Source: Sphingobacteriales bacterium (lineage in GTDB: Bacteria; Bacteroidota; Bacteroidia; Chitinophagales; Chitinophagaceae). Taken from it: a DNA stretch of 64,000 nucleotides. The notes below the pieces were generated by a model, which was not told where the DNA came from, did not search any database, and worked only from the letters and a program-made list of their open reading frames with translations. Below, one piece after another: positions 53,496 through 62,636 of the stretch. A program made the position numbers and the translations under genes. Every line of letters begins with the position of its first letter. The first letter of the stretch is position 1. Where the stretch lies: contig SEFT01000003.1 in assembly GCA_004144175.1 (NCBI GenBank), positions 186,001 to 250,000 on the forward strand. Reading direction: 5' to 3'.

Positions 53496-53927
53496 TTAGT
53501 TCTTGTTGGTAGGTGCTCCCGGTTCGGCAGCTACTACAGTACCTTTAATGTGCAGTTCATAACGCTCTTTACCATCGGGTACAAATGCGTTTGATTGAAT
53601 GTATACATCTTTCGTAAAAGGAGATACGCGGCCTTGCGTATTGTAGTTTACAGTGATCTTACCTTTTTTACCAGGCAGGATCGGCTCTTTAGGCCATTCA
53701 GGAGTGGTACAACCGCAGCTTGCAGATGCGCTTTGGATGATCAAAGGCTCTTTACCTACGTTGGTAAACTCAAATACGTGCGTAGCTACCGGTCCTTCTT
53801 TCAGGGTACCGAAGTCATACGTATCATTCTTGTCAGTAAACTTAAACTGCGGCATGTTCTTGTTTGCCTGAGCATAAGCGCCCATAAATCCGATTGCCAG
53901 CAATAGTGTAACAAATAAACGTTTCAT
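53496..53927 (-). CDS. DUF1573 domain protein
   Basis: This 143-residue exported protein has a signal peptide (MKRLFVTLLLAIGFMGAYAQ) and one Ig-like DUF1573 domain: YDFGTLKEGPVATHVFEFTN, VGKEPLIIQSASASCGCTTP (with the family's CGCTTP), and EPILPGKKGKITVNYNTQGR. The Cys pair in CGC and the ASH-like fold are family traits, but function is unknown. It is a shorter paralogue of the next gene upstream; both lie on the same strand, with this one downstream by 29 bp. Confidence 0.92.
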   Translation of the reverse strand: MKRLFVTLLLAIGFMGAYAQANKNMPQFKFTDKNDTYDFGTLKEGPVATHVFEFTNVGKEPLIIQSASASCGCTTPEWPKEPILPGKKGKITVNYNTQGRVSPFTKDVYIQSNAFVPDGKERYELHIKGTVVAAEPGAPTNKN

Positions 53928-53955
53928 AAAAATCTATATATTCTTTTGTTTGTTA

Positions 53956-54513
53956 TTAATTCGTCTTAAGCATTGAAGTGTTCTGAGGAACCGAGGTTTC
54001 AGGTGCCTTCTCTACGTTACCTTTAATAGTCAGGATTTTAGTACCGCCATTCGTAAGTACGGTAATGTTCTTGGTAAACGGACCAGGACGACCTGTCGTA
54101 GCATAAGAAGCTTTGATAGCAGCTGTTTTACCGGGCAGAATCGGCTCTTTAGGCCATGTAGGAGTAGTGCATCCGCAGCTTGCGTGTACCTGGCTGATGA
54201 TAATTGGTTCCTTACCTTTATTGGTGAAGGTAAACTCATACTCAGCGGCCGGGCCTTCTGCTACAGTTTTAAAATCATGCTCTTCTGTATTGAAGCTCAA
54301 CATATTCACATCACCTGTAGTACCTGCAGGGTTGGGCGCTACAACCGGAGTAGCGGTAACAGCAGGAGCCTTTGCCGTAGCTTTTGCACCTTTTACCGGC
54401 TTTGCCGCCGGAGTACCATGATTATGTCCGTCATGTTCGTTATGCGCATGCTGCGCCATTGCTGCACTACCTGCAAGCAGCACTACACCAAGTGATAGAA
54501 GTACTTTTTTCAT
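53956..54513 (-). CDS. DUF1573 domain protein with His-rich N-terminus
   Basis: This 185-residue exported protein has a signal peptide (MKKVLLSLGVVLLAGSAAMA) then a His-rich stretch (QHAHNEHDGHNHG), an Ala/Pro/Lys-rich linker (KPVKGAKATAKAPAVTATPV), and a DUF1573 domain (HDFKTVAEGPAAEYEFTFTN, SCGCTTPTWPKEPILPG). The His cluster could bind metal. I start at the ATG complementary to 54511-54513, giving the signal peptide; an upstream in-frame ATG at 54549 would add 12 residues. It is the first gene of the two-gene leftward unit. Confidence 0.9.
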   Translation of the reverse strand: MKKVLLSLGVVLLAGSAAMAQHAHNEHDGHNHGTPAAKPVKGAKATAKAPAVTATPVVAPNPAGTTGDVNMLSFNTEEHDFKTVAEGPAAEYEFTFTNKGKEPIIISQVHASCGCTTPTWPKEPILPGKTAAIKASYATTGRPGPFTKNITVLTNGGTKILTIKGNVEKAPETSVPQNTSMLKTN

Positions 54514-54659
54514 ATTTTTCGAATTTTTTAGTTGTTTCGGGGAATACAAATTTAATAACTAAGACATATTCAAACCACCTGGGGTTTGTTAATCATTCCC
54601 AAAATTAGCATTTTTTTCTCCTATATATTAATAGCCAATTATCAATATTTACAGCCCAT

Positions 54660-55229
54660 ATGAACTTTGAAGAGGACATAAAAAAATGTGTGGAAACTAT
54701 TTCAGCCGGGGGTACTATACTATATCCTACCGATACAGTATGGGGTTTAGGCTGCGACGCGCTGAATGAAAACGCCATTGACAAGATATTTGACATAAAG
54801 AACCGCCCAAGAGAGAAAAGCCTGATTGTACTGCTAGCAGATGCCCGCTCGGTGATACAATATGTAGCTGCCCCCCACCCCGACATTATAGATATACTCG
54901 AAAATTTCGACCGACCTACTACGGTGATATACGACGGTGCGCTCAGCTTTCCGCTAAATGCAGTACATGCGGATGGCAGTATAGCCATCCGGGTCACTAG
55001 AGACCCTTTTTGCAAGGCACTGATCAAAAGACTGCAAACCCCGGTAGTTTCTACTTCTGCCAACCTAAGCGGCGAACCGACACCTGCCACCTTCGATGCC
55101 ATACAAGATGAGATAAAGCAGCGGGTAGATTATGTAGTAAAATACCGGCAAGATGACATGACTATAAAGCCGCCATCGCGCCTGGTGCGGATAAAGGATG
55201 ATGGTAGCCTCGAAATTATACGTCCCTAA
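54660..55229 (+). CDS. Threonylcarbamoyl-AMP synthase (TsaC/Sua5/YciO family)
   Basis: This is a 189-residue YrdC-fold protein. The family block GGTILYPTDTVWGLGCDAL and the KNRPREKSLIVLLAD segment are present, as is VSTSANLSGEPTPATFD near the end. TsaC makes L-threonylcarbamoyl-AMP for the universal tRNA t6A37 modification. Lacking the Sua5 C-terminal domain, it could be either TsaC or the paralogue YciO; family assignment is safe, orthology less so. It is 19 bp upstream of the CCA-adding-type gene and likely co-transcribed. Confidence 0.9.
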   Translation: MNFEEDIKKCVETISAGGTILYPTDTVWGLGCDALNENAIDKIFDIKNRPREKSLIVLLADARSVIQYVAAPHPDIIDILENFDRPTTVIYDGALSFPLNAVHADGSIAIRVTRDPFCKALIKRLQTPVVSTSANLSGEPTPATFDAIQDEIKQRVDYVVKYRQDDMTIKPPSRLVRIKDDGSLEIIRP

Positions 55230-55233
55230 TCTT

Positions 55234-55241
55234 TAGTTTTG
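55234..55241 (+). promoter_or_regulatory. Candidate -7 box (TAGTTTTG) 7 nt before the next start
   Basis: TAGTTTTG fits TAnnTTTG but has no -33 TTTG at the right spacing. It would give a nearly leaderless transcript of the following gene. Low-confidence call. Confidence 0.3.
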
Positions 55242-55248
55242 CGCCGGT

Positions 55249-56667
55249 ATGGACATTTCATGCAGTAACGAAGAATTAGAACTATTTGAACGTATAGCGA
55301 CAGCCGCTGCCGGCCTTGGTGTGGAATGCTACCTGATAGGTGGATTTGTGCGAGACAAGATACTGGGGCGGTCAACTAAAGATGCCGATATAGTATGTAC
55401 CGGCGATGGAATTGCGCTGGCTCATGCCGTGGCGAAGTCGTTGTCTGAACGCCCATCGGTAAATTTCTTCAAGACATTCGGTACGGCGCAATTCAGGCTA
55501 AATGGCTTCGATGTAGAATTTGTAGGGGCGCGTAAAGAGTCTTACCAGCAACACTCGCGTAAGCCCGAGGTATCGGAGGGCACATTAGAGGATGACCAGA
55601 AACGCAGAGACTTTACCGTAAATGCACTGGCCATCAGCCTTAACAAAAATGATTATGGCAAACTGGCAGACCCATTCGATGGCATAGGCGACATGGAGAA
55701 AAAGCTGCTCCGCACACCGCTCGATCCGGATATTACCTTCTCAGACGACCCATTGCGAATGATGAGAGGGATACGCTTTGCAGCGCAGTTGGGCTTTACC
55801 ATCTATCCCGAAACATTCGAGGCAATCGCCCGCAATAAGGAAAGGATAAAAATCGTATCGCAGGAACGCATTACCGATGAACTGAATAAAATAATGCTCA
55901 CAGCGCGTCCGTCGGTAGGGCTGGACCTACTATTCCGCAGCGGACTACTTAAAGAGTTCTTCCCTCAGTTTACCGATCTTTCCGGTGTTGAGTTTGTGGA
56001 GGGAAAGGGGCATAAAGATAACTTCTACCACACGCTACAGGTAATAGACAATGTAGCAGCACGCAGCCACAACCTATGGCTACGCTGGGCTGCCTTGCTG
56101 CACGACATCGGCAAGCCAGCTACCAAAAAGTTTGAAAATGGCCACGGCTGGACTTTTCATGGCCACGATGCTGTGGGCGAAAGAATGACTCCGCGTATCT
56201 TCAAACAGCTACGCCTGCCGCAGAACGAAAAGATGAAGTATGTAGCCAAGCTGGTTGCGCTGCATCTTCGCCCAATAAGCCTTAGTAAAGAGGACATTAC
56301 GGACTCGGCCATGCGCAGGCTCCTGTTCGATGCAGGAGAAGACATAGATGACCTGATGATCCTCTGCGAGAGTGATATCACCTCAAAAAACAAAGTGAAA
56401 GTAAAACGCTACCTCGAAAATTTTGAGCTGGTAAAGGAGCGCCTGGTAGCAGTGGAAGAAAAAGACCGCATCCGCAATTGGCAGCCGCCTATCAGCGGCG
56501 AAGATATCATGCAGATATTCAACCTACAGCCATCGCGCAAGGTTGGCACACTTAAGACAGCAGTACGAGATGCAATACTTGATGGCATTATACCCAACGA
56601 ATACGACGCAGCTTACTCCTACCTTTTGCAAAAAGCGGAAGAATTGGGGATACAGAAGCCTTCATAA
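55249..56667 (+). CDS. CCA tRNA nucleotidyltransferase family protein with HD domain
   Basis: This is a 472-residue class II nucleotidyltransferase. The head domain has [15 protein letters not shown] and the metal-binding KDADIVCT (D45, D47), then [13 protein letters not shown] and [17 protein letters not shown], the RxxR region for nucleotide selection. An HD domain follows ([15 protein letters not shown], about 280). Such proteins add or repair the 3' CCA of tRNA, though poly(A) polymerase is a possible alternative. It is cytoplasmic and probably shares a transcript with the TsaC-type gene. Confidence 0.92.
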   Translation: MDISCSNEELELFERIATAAAGLGVECYLIGGFVRDKILGRSTKDADIVCTGDGIALAHAVAKSLSERPSVNFFKTFGTAQFRLNGFDVEFVGARKESYQQHSRKPEVSEGTLEDDQKRRDFTVNALAISLNKNDYGKLADPFDGIGDMEKKLLRTPLDPDITFSDDPLRMMRGIRFAAQLGFTIYPETFEAIARNKERIKIVSQERITDELNKIMLTARPSVGLDLLFRSGLLKEFFPQFTDLSGVEFVEGKGHKDNFYHTLQVIDNVAARSHNLWLRWAALLHDIGKPATKKFENGHGWTFHGHDAVGERMTPRIFKQLRLPQNEKMKYVAKLVALHLRPISLSKEDITDSAMRRLLFDAGEDIDDLMILCESDITSKNKVKVKRYLENFELVKERLVAVEEKDRIRNWQPPISGEDIMQIFNLQPSRKVGTLKTAVRDAILDGIIPNEYDAAYSYLLQKAEELGIQKPS

Positions 56668-56678
56668 GCTAAATAGTA

Positions 56679-56709
56679 AAACGGCCTCCAAAATGGAGGC
56701 CGTTTCCTT
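56679..56709 (+). terminator. Rho-independent terminator after the CCA gene
   Basis: AAACGGCCTCCA (56679-56690) and TGGAGGCCGTTT (56694-56705) form a 12-bp perfect stem with an AAA loop. It lies between convergent genes and can work both ways. Confidence 0.9.
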
Positions 56710-56729
56710 GCTATCTCTTTTCAGTATAA

Positions 56730-58079
56730 TTAGAACTTTGTCCAACCTTTCCACCATGTATCGCCTGCACCTACTGCTCCTCTGTAGTTAACAGACGTTA
56801 CAGAACCCTTGCCTACGGTAACAGCGCCCGAAGTAGCTATAGAGCCCGAAGCAGGAGTAGGATCGAAAGATGCACCGGCACCATAAGCCGCAGTCAGGCC
56901 GGCATCAGCAGTGCTCGATTTGATCTCATTCTTCCAGTCAGCATTAGTAAGACGCTCTGTAAGGTTAAAGCCCATGCTTGTAGTACCTGCCGTATCTACT
57001 GATTTACCCATACCTGCAATCACCAAGCCTTTCAGCTCCATTTGACCGTCAATCAGGTTTTGAGCAGCTTTAGATCCATCTACCAGGATACCTGTAGGGT
57101 AACCCATCAGGATAGAGTTAAAGATAGAAGTCCTTGTATTCCTTCTCAGGTGTGCAGCACGTTTAAAATCTTTGTGGATGGTAGTGTTAGCATCTTGCTT
57201 TGGGCCTATCAGCGTAACGTTAGCAAAAACAGGAGCAGTGATCGGAGTTGTTGTAGAACCGCTCGCATCGTTATCTTGCTCAAAACCGTTTGAACCGGAG
57301 ATATCGGCTTTATTAGCGTCACGTACAGCTATCGCAAACTGTACTGTACCACGGTAACCGTTATCGCAATCGAAATCGTCATCCAGACCTTTGTAAGCAA
57401 TGATGTGTTTCAGGTTTACAGTACCACCAAACATTTCGAAAGCATCATCCAGGCCATAAGAGCACTGTACATAATCGATCTGAGTACCGCTACCTACTGC
57501 GCCAAGCGTCAATGAGTTCAATTCTTTATCAGGCTGGAAAGCGTATCCGCCATATTCGATACGCACATACTTCAATACACCTGAGTTGTCGCCATCGTCT
57601 GTACCACCGTACAGGCCATCGCCTGCTGAGTTGTTCACACCACCTTCTATTTCGCCTTCGCCCGGCTTCTGGTTGAAAGAAGCATTGGTAGTCGCTTTAC
57701 CAAGTATTACGATACCACCCCAGTCACCATAAGAAGGAGTGCCTTCGTTTGAAGTAAACACGATCGGATTTTCAGCTGTACCCGAAGCGACTATTTTAGC
57801 ACCACGTGTTACAACCAGTGCATTTTTACCTTTCGCTACTTTGATGATAGCACCCGGCTCAATGGTAAGTGTAGCACCATTTTTTACATACACCATGTTG
57901 GTCATAGTGTAAGTTTTGCCTGAAAGTAATGTTCTGTTAGTCGTAATGTCAGACTTCAATTCATAACCCAGTTGATCTTCAGGAGTTACTACCGGATCCG
58001 GATCTTTGTCTTTTTTGCAGGATACAAATACTGTCGATGTAAGTGCCAGGAAAGAAAGGCCTAATAAAACTTTTCTCAT
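56730..58079 (-). CDS. Secreted beta-helix lipoprotein next to the TonB receptor
   Basis: This is a 449-residue lipoprotein. The signal peptide ends in a lipobox-like VFVSCKKDKDPDP. The rest looks like a right-handed parallel beta-helix: TYTMTNMVYVKNGATLTIEP, GAIIKVAKGKNALVVTRGAK, NPIVFTSNEGTPSYGDWGGI, VILGKA, YVRIEYGGYAF, FEMFGGTVNLKHIIAYKGLD, RRNTRTSIFNSILMGYPTGI. Bacteroidota often place such proteins right after a TonB receptor. It is likely outer-membrane or surface anchored; substrate is unknown. I start at the ATG complementary to 58077-58079. A terminator-like hairpin separates it from the receptor, so the two may be expressed unequally. Confidence 0.83.
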   Translation of the reverse strand: MRKVLLGLSFLALTSTVFVSCKKDKDPDPVVTPEDQLGYELKSDITTNRTLLSGKTYTMTNMVYVKNGATLTIEPGAIIKVAKGKNALVVTRGAKIVASGTAENPIVFTSNEGTPSYGDWGGIVILGKATTNASFNQKPGEGEIEGGVNNSAGDGLYGGTDDGDNSGVLKYVRIEYGGYAFQPDKELNSLTLGAVGSGTQIDYVQCSYGLDDAFEMFGGTVNLKHIIAYKGLDDDFDCDNGYRGTVQFAIAVRDANKADISGSNGFEQDNDASGSTTTPITAPVFANVTLIGPKQDANTTIHKDFKRAAHLRRNTRTSIFNSILMGYPTGILVDGSKAAQNLIDGQMELKGLVIAGMGKSVDTAGTTSMGFNLTERLTNADWKNEIKSSTADAGLTAAYGAGASFDPTPASGSIATSGAVTVGKGSVTSVNYRGAVGAGDTWWKGWTKF

Positions 58080-58191
58080 TGTTGTTGAGCTTTTTTTGAT
58101 GATGCAAAAATGCCTGACTAGTATTACCAAATAGTTAAGGGAATATGAACTAACTGTGATGTTTCAACATGCATACATGGTAGGTCCCAAA

Positions 58192-58222
58192 GCAAAAGCG
58201 CCCGGCAAATGCCAGGCGCTTT
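58192..58222. terminator. Hairpin between the TonB receptor and the lipoprotein gene
   Basis: AAAAGCGCC and GGCGCTTTT arms, with inner GGC/GCC pairs and an AAAT loop, sit about 20 bp past the receptor stop and about 115 bp before the lipoprotein start on the minus strand. It is flanked by A and T runs. A partial terminator or attenuator is likely. Confidence 0.75.
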
Positions 58223-58241
58223 TTTATCTGTGTACTTCGAC

Positions 58242-61013
58242 TTATCTAAAGTTGTACAGGAACGACAATGTGTAGTTGCTACCAGCCCTTCTCGATATAC
58301 GAAGGAAGTCTGCATCTACATCATACTTACCATTTTCGTTTTTATCCTGGTAGTAGTTTGCTCTCTTATTCAACAGGTCGGATATCGTGAACTTGAACTC
58401 TGCCTTTTTGTTCAGCACTTTTTGTGAGATCGTAAAATCTATCACCGGGCGCGGAGCTTCCCATATATGCGGGTTCTGATCATTACCCACCAGGAATATC
58501 CTGCGGCCTACCATGTTAAACAAACCCGTTACACTGGTACCAATTTTCTCTGCATCGTATTGAAGTCCGCCGTTTATTACAAAAGGAGATTGTCCCTGCA
58601 TCGGCCTGTCGGCTTTCACTTCGTTACCTGCTGCATCCTTGATGTTAAATCTCACGTCATTAAAGATGTAGGTACCGTTCGCAAAGGCAGTAAAGTTTTT
58701 AAATGTATTGCCCATAGCATCCAGCTTCTTACGGAACTCTACCTCACCACCGTAGCTTAGCGCATCCGGAGCATTACCATAAGTAAATGAAATAGTGTTA
58801 ACGCCGGACTCATTGAAGAATTGTTCTATGGTGTTGGTAAACTTCTTGTAGAACAGACCGGCAGTGATCATTTCGCCCGCGCGTGGGTAAAACTCATAGC
58901 GCAGGTCCACGTTCATGATCTTTGTGCGCTCCAGGTCGGGGTTACCTTGTACGGCAGCCAGCAGTTCAAAGTCGTAGAATGTAAACGGAGAAAGCTCTCT
59001 AAACTCAGGACGAACTACCGTTTGTGATGCACTCAACCTCCAGTTTGTTTTCTCATTGAAACGGTACGTAAGGTTGAATGATGGCAAGATGTCGCCCACT
59101 TGTGTATTCACATTTACGGGCTGGTTGCTACGGAAACCATTCAGCTGCTGGTTGAAGTACTCATAACGTGCACCCCATACTAACCTGAAATTTTGGCCAA
59201 GCTGGTTATCCAGCATTACGAAACCGGCATGTAACATGCTGTTCGCATCGTAGTCATAGTCTTTGTCACTCAGTTCACTCAGGTTAAAGCCTGTGAGGCT
59301 AACATTTTCAGGAGCAAAGATATTTGCATTGTCAACCGACAGCAGATCAGAAGGATTACCTACCATACCAAACGGCCTTGACGTAAACACACGATCTTTA
59401 ACCTGCGTCATATATCCTACCTTAATAGTATGCTGGTTGCCAAACGCCTGGAATGGACGTGACAGATCGAAGCTACCCAGACCTATATTATCGGTAAGGT
59501 TTGAATAGAAACGGCTTGCCGAACGCAGTGAGGGCTGGAAGCCTTGTATTGTCGCACGGTAGATAGAATCGTCATCAGCCTTACGGTACTCCATACGGCG
59601 CAGGTTAGGCTGGTTTTGATACAGGCGCACGTAGCTACCGTTCCAGTTCAGTTTTATTTTCGATTTTGGCAGGTAGTGTGAACCTATCAACTGCGTAGTA
59701 AGATATTGCGTTGATTTGAAGCCAAGTTGGTAAGATCTTACATCAGCACCGTAGTCATTATCGCGACCTTCGCGCATTAACACGTTGTCAGAACCGTTGA
59801 TGTTATAAAGATTCTTAAGCGATATACGGTTATTCGCGTTCAACTCCATGCTCAGATTGGCAAGTGCGCCCACCAGTACATCTTCACCATAGAGATTCTC
59901 ATTAAAGTCAAGTGTCTTTTGAACTACACCTGCCTGGTTGAAGAAAGAACGCGTCATTTCTGTTCTCCTGTTCTGCTTATTATAATTTACCGCGAAGATG
60001 GCGCCCAATTTTTTACCAAACAGCATGGTGTTCAATCCGCCTGACGCCTGCATAGAAGCATTGATCGGCGTAGATTTCGTGTCGTAGGCCCAGTCGTTCT
60101 TGAAGCCTTTTGCCGCCGCCAGTCTTTGCTCTTCGGTCAGCTTGCGGAACTGGTCTTTATTCGGTACGGTAGAAGGAAGTGCCCTTGTTCCGTCATCCAG
60201 GCCTAAGAAATCAAGGCTACCACCTTTGTAATAATGGAAGTCTCTACCTACAGTTTGTGAGTTAACACCACCACCCAGTTGAATGGTGAAGAAATTTTCA
60301 GACGGGATGTCTTTCGTATTTACTTGTATCAAGCCACCTGCAAACTCACCCGGAAGGTCAGGCGTAGCTGCTTTGTTCACTACTATATTATCGATCATGC
60401 CCGAAGGGAATAGGTCGAAGGAGAATGTTTTACGGTCAGGCTCCGTGCTTGAAAGCAGCGTACCATTCAGGGTAGCCTGGTTATAGCGGTCAGCAAGGCC
60501 GCGAACGATCAGGTACTTACCATCTTGTATAGAAGCAGCAGATACGCGTTTCAGTACCTCACCCGTATTGCGGTCCGGAGACTTCCTGATCGCTTCAGCA
60601 GATACTACCTGCGCTACGGTATTTGTGTTCTTTTGATAAGTGATCATAGCGCTGATGTTTTCTTTTTTCAGCGTTGAGCGCACTACAATTTCCTGAAGTT
60701 GCGTGGATTTTGCTTCGGCAATAACAATATTAACGGTCGCAGTATTATTTCCTGTCACCTTTACATCTGCTACTTCTTTTGATTGATAGCCAACATACCG
60801 TACTTCAAGCGTGTAGGTTCCCGCTGCTGTTTCCAGCAAGAAGTTGCCGTCTACATCGGTAGCGGTACCGTTAGATGTACCTTTTATTACCACCATTGCA
60901 CCGATAATCGGATCACCTGTCTTTTCATCCGACACCTTACCCGTTATCTTTCCAGCTGCAAATGCTTGCAGGGAAATAAATAACATCATAAAAAACATTG
61001 TAATAACGCGCAT
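58242..61013 (-). CDS. TonB-dependent receptor with carboxypeptidase-like N-terminal domain
   Basis: This 923-residue outer-membrane receptor has a signal peptide (MRVITMFFMMLFISLQAFAA), a CarboxypepD_reg-like domain (about 24-100, GKVSDEKTGDPIIGAMVVIK, YTLEVRYVGYQSKE), a plug domain (about 110-230, GEVLKRVSAASIQDGKYLIV, GLADRYNQATLNG), and a 22-strand-type barrel. The C-terminus ends NYTLSFLYNFR. It is the usual Bacteroidota architecture of a nutrient importer powered by TonB/ExbBD. No SusD is adjacent; a beta-helix lipoprotein is. The substrate is not evident. Confidence 0.93.
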   Translation of the reverse strand: MRVITMFFMMLFISLQAFAAGKITGKVSDEKTGDPIIGAMVVIKGTSNGTATDVDGNFLLETAAGTYTLEVRYVGYQSKEVADVKVTGNNTATVNIVIAEAKSTQLQEIVVRSTLKKENISAMITYQKNTNTVAQVVSAEAIRKSPDRNTGEVLKRVSAASIQDGKYLIVRGLADRYNQATLNGTLLSSTEPDRKTFSFDLFPSGMIDNIVVNKAATPDLPGEFAGGLIQVNTKDIPSENFFTIQLGGGVNSQTVGRDFHYYKGGSLDFLGLDDGTRALPSTVPNKDQFRKLTEEQRLAAAKGFKNDWAYDTKSTPINASMQASGGLNTMLFGKKLGAIFAVNYNKQNRRTEMTRSFFNQAGVVQKTLDFNENLYGEDVLVGALANLSMELNANNRISLKNLYNINGSDNVLMREGRDNDYGADVRSYQLGFKSTQYLTTQLIGSHYLPKSKIKLNWNGSYVRLYQNQPNLRRMEYRKADDDSIYRATIQGFQPSLRSASRFYSNLTDNIGLGSFDLSRPFQAFGNQHTIKVGYMTQVKDRVFTSRPFGMVGNPSDLLSVDNANIFAPENVSLTGFNLSELSDKDYDYDANSMLHAGFVMLDNQLGQNFRLVWGARYEYFNQQLNGFRSNQPVNVNTQVGDILPSFNLTYRFNEKTNWRLSASQTVVRPEFRELSPFTFYDFELLAAVQGNPDLERTKIMNVDLRYEFYPRAGEMITAGLFYKKFTNTIEQFFNESGVNTISFTYGNAPDALSYGGEVEFRKKLDAMGNTFKNFTAFANGTYIFNDVRFNIKDAAGNEVKADRPMQGQSPFVINGGLQYDAEKIGTSVTGLFNMVGRRIFLVGNDQNPHIWEAPRPVIDFTISQKVLNKKAEFKFTISDLLNKRANYYQDKNENGKYDVDADFLRISRRAGSNYTLSFLYNFR

Positions 61014-61176
61014 GTATTATTCTTTAATTGCACGCAAAAGTCCAACTTCAATGTTACCGATGTCTTACCGCAATGTTACGCCTGCATGAATTGAATGTTA
61101 AGTCCATATTAACTTTGCAATGCGAGCATATTTCGTGTTGTTTTTTTATTATCTAATTGTTATCTGTCGGCCCGCC

Positions 61177-61205
61177 TTTGAAAGTGCGTCTAAAGCCTAA
61201 CTTTG
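61177..61205 (+). promoter_or_regulatory. Candidate promoter TTTG-N17-TAACTTTG of the class III aminotransferase
   Basis: TTTG (61177-61180) and TAACTTTG (61198-61205) are 17 nt apart, shorter than the usual 19-21. The -7 box ends 5 nt before the ATG, so a transcript starting here would be nearly leaderless. Moderate to low confidence. Confidence 0.4.
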
Positions 61206-61210
61206 CCTCA

Positions 61211-62386
61211 ATGAATATCCGTCAGCTCTTCCAGCAACACGTGGCCCAAACGTCGCCTGCGCCAATTGCTTTAAATATTACTTCGGCCTCGGGCAACTAT
61301 TTGTTTGATGATAACGGTAAAAAATATCTCGATCTGATAGGGGGCATCAGCGTATGCAATGTGGGCCATTGCCACCCCAGGGTGGTAGCCGCCATTAAAG
61401 AGCAGGCCGAAAAGTACTTGCACGTAATGGTGTACGGTGAATTGATTCAAAGCCCGCAGGTAGCCTATGCGCAGCTGCTAGCCAAGCACCTGCCCCCATC
61501 GCTGGATTGTGTGTATTTCACCAACTCAGGGGCCGAGGCTACTGATGGTGCCATTAAACTAGCCCGTCGTGCAACCGGCAGACCGGATATCATTAGCTGC
61601 CATAACAGCTACCACGGCGCTACCCTAGGGGCACTTAGCCTGATGGGCGACGAGTACTGGCGCAATGCCTTTCGCCCGCTGATGCCCGGCATTCGGCGAC
61701 ATTATTATAACAGCCCCGAATTAATAGCGGCAATAGATAGTCAGACAGCCTGTGTCATTATCGAGACTGTGCAGGCCGAAGCCGGAGTGATAGAGCCGGA
61801 TATAAAATGGCTGCAACAGCTAAGGGGAAAATGTACGGAGACGGGAACGCTCTTAATATTTGACGAAATACAATGCGGTTTTGGGCGTACAGGTAAGTTG
61901 TGGGGGTTTGAGCACTACGGCGTAATCCCTGACATTGTTCTTTTGGGCAAGGCTCTGGGCGGCGGGATGCCGTTAGGGGCATTTGTATCGTCGCACATGT
62001 ACATGCAAACGCTGACCAATAACCCGGTGCTGGGGCATATTACCACCTTTGGCGGGCATCCGGTGAGCTGTGCCGCAGGTATGGCCGGTATGGAAGCCTT
62101 ACTTGAAGAGCAATTAGGCGAACAAGTGGCAGAAAAAGAACAACTTTTCCATTCTTTGCTTGTTCATCCATCTATAAAGGCAGTACGCAGCAAAGGGCTG
62201 CTAATGGCAATTGAGCTGGAAAGCCCTGACCATGTAATGCAAACTTTGCAGCACTGTTTAGAGAAAGAGCTATTTTTTGACTGGTTTTTATTCGCCCCTA
62301 ACTGTATCCGGATAGCTCCGCCGCTCACTATTACGAAAGACGAGATAAAAGAGGCTTGTAAAATAACACTTGAATGTCTTATATGA
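61211..62386 (+). CDS. Class III aminotransferase (acetylornithine/ornithine-type)
   Basis: This is a 391-residue class III PLP enzyme. The PLP Lys is K247 in IVLLGKALGGGMPLGAF, and FTNSGAEATDGAIKLARR (103-120), SCHNSYHGATLGALS and LLIFDEIQCGFGRTGKLW carry the other cofactor and substrate contacts. It resembles ArgD-like acetylornithine aminotransferases but could also act on other omega-amino acids. I start at ATG 61211, which opens NIRQLFQQHVAQ; an in-frame ATG/TTG region upstream would add a non-conserved extension. No arginine operon genes are adjacent. Confidence 0.88.
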   Translation: MNIRQLFQQHVAQTSPAPIALNITSASGNYLFDDNGKKYLDLIGGISVCNVGHCHPRVVAAIKEQAEKYLHVMVYGELIQSPQVAYAQLLAKHLPPSLDCVYFTNSGAEATDGAIKLARRATGRPDIISCHNSYHGATLGALSLMGDEYWRNAFRPLMPGIRRHYYNSPELIAAIDSQTACVIIETVQAEAGVIEPDIKWLQQLRGKCTETGTLLIFDEIQCGFGRTGKLWGFEHYGVIPDIVLLGKALGGGMPLGAFVSSHMYMQTLTNNPVLGHITTFGGHPVSCAAGMAGMEALLEEQLGEQVAEKEQLFHSLLVHPSIKAVRSKGLLMAIELESPDHVMQTLQHCLEKELFFDWFLFAPNCIRIAPPLTITKDEIKEACKITLECLI

Positions 62387-62510
62387 CATAATCTACATGT
62401 TTAATTTGGCAGTGGCATCAATTTTGTCATTTTTTACAGAATAGGAGCGGCCATATCTAAGATCATAGCTAAACAATTGAAATTTAAGGAATAGATGCTA
62501 ATCATAATAT

Positions 62511-62535
62511 TATCCAGAAAGTATATTCTGGGATA
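62511..62535. repeat. Inverted repeat upstream of ugd
   Basis: TATCCAGAA (62511-62519) faces TTCTGGGATA (62526-62535) with one bulged base. It is about 100 bp before the ugd ATG, so it may be an operator or a small hairpin. The rest of 62387-62636 shows no gene or clear terminator. Confidence 0.35.
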
Positions 62536-62636
62536 AGCCTTGCGGTTTAAATCATCCTTAAGTTTCTTTCGTTAGCCACTTTGTGTAGCATCTTTCTATT
62601 TAAAATAACTACTTTTACAACCATATTTTATTTTAT

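Noticed and set aside
58242..61013. SusC/SusD polysaccharide utilisation locus
   Set aside because: There is a TonB receptor but no SusD, glycoside hydrolase or sulfatase; the neighbour is a beta-helix lipoprotein.
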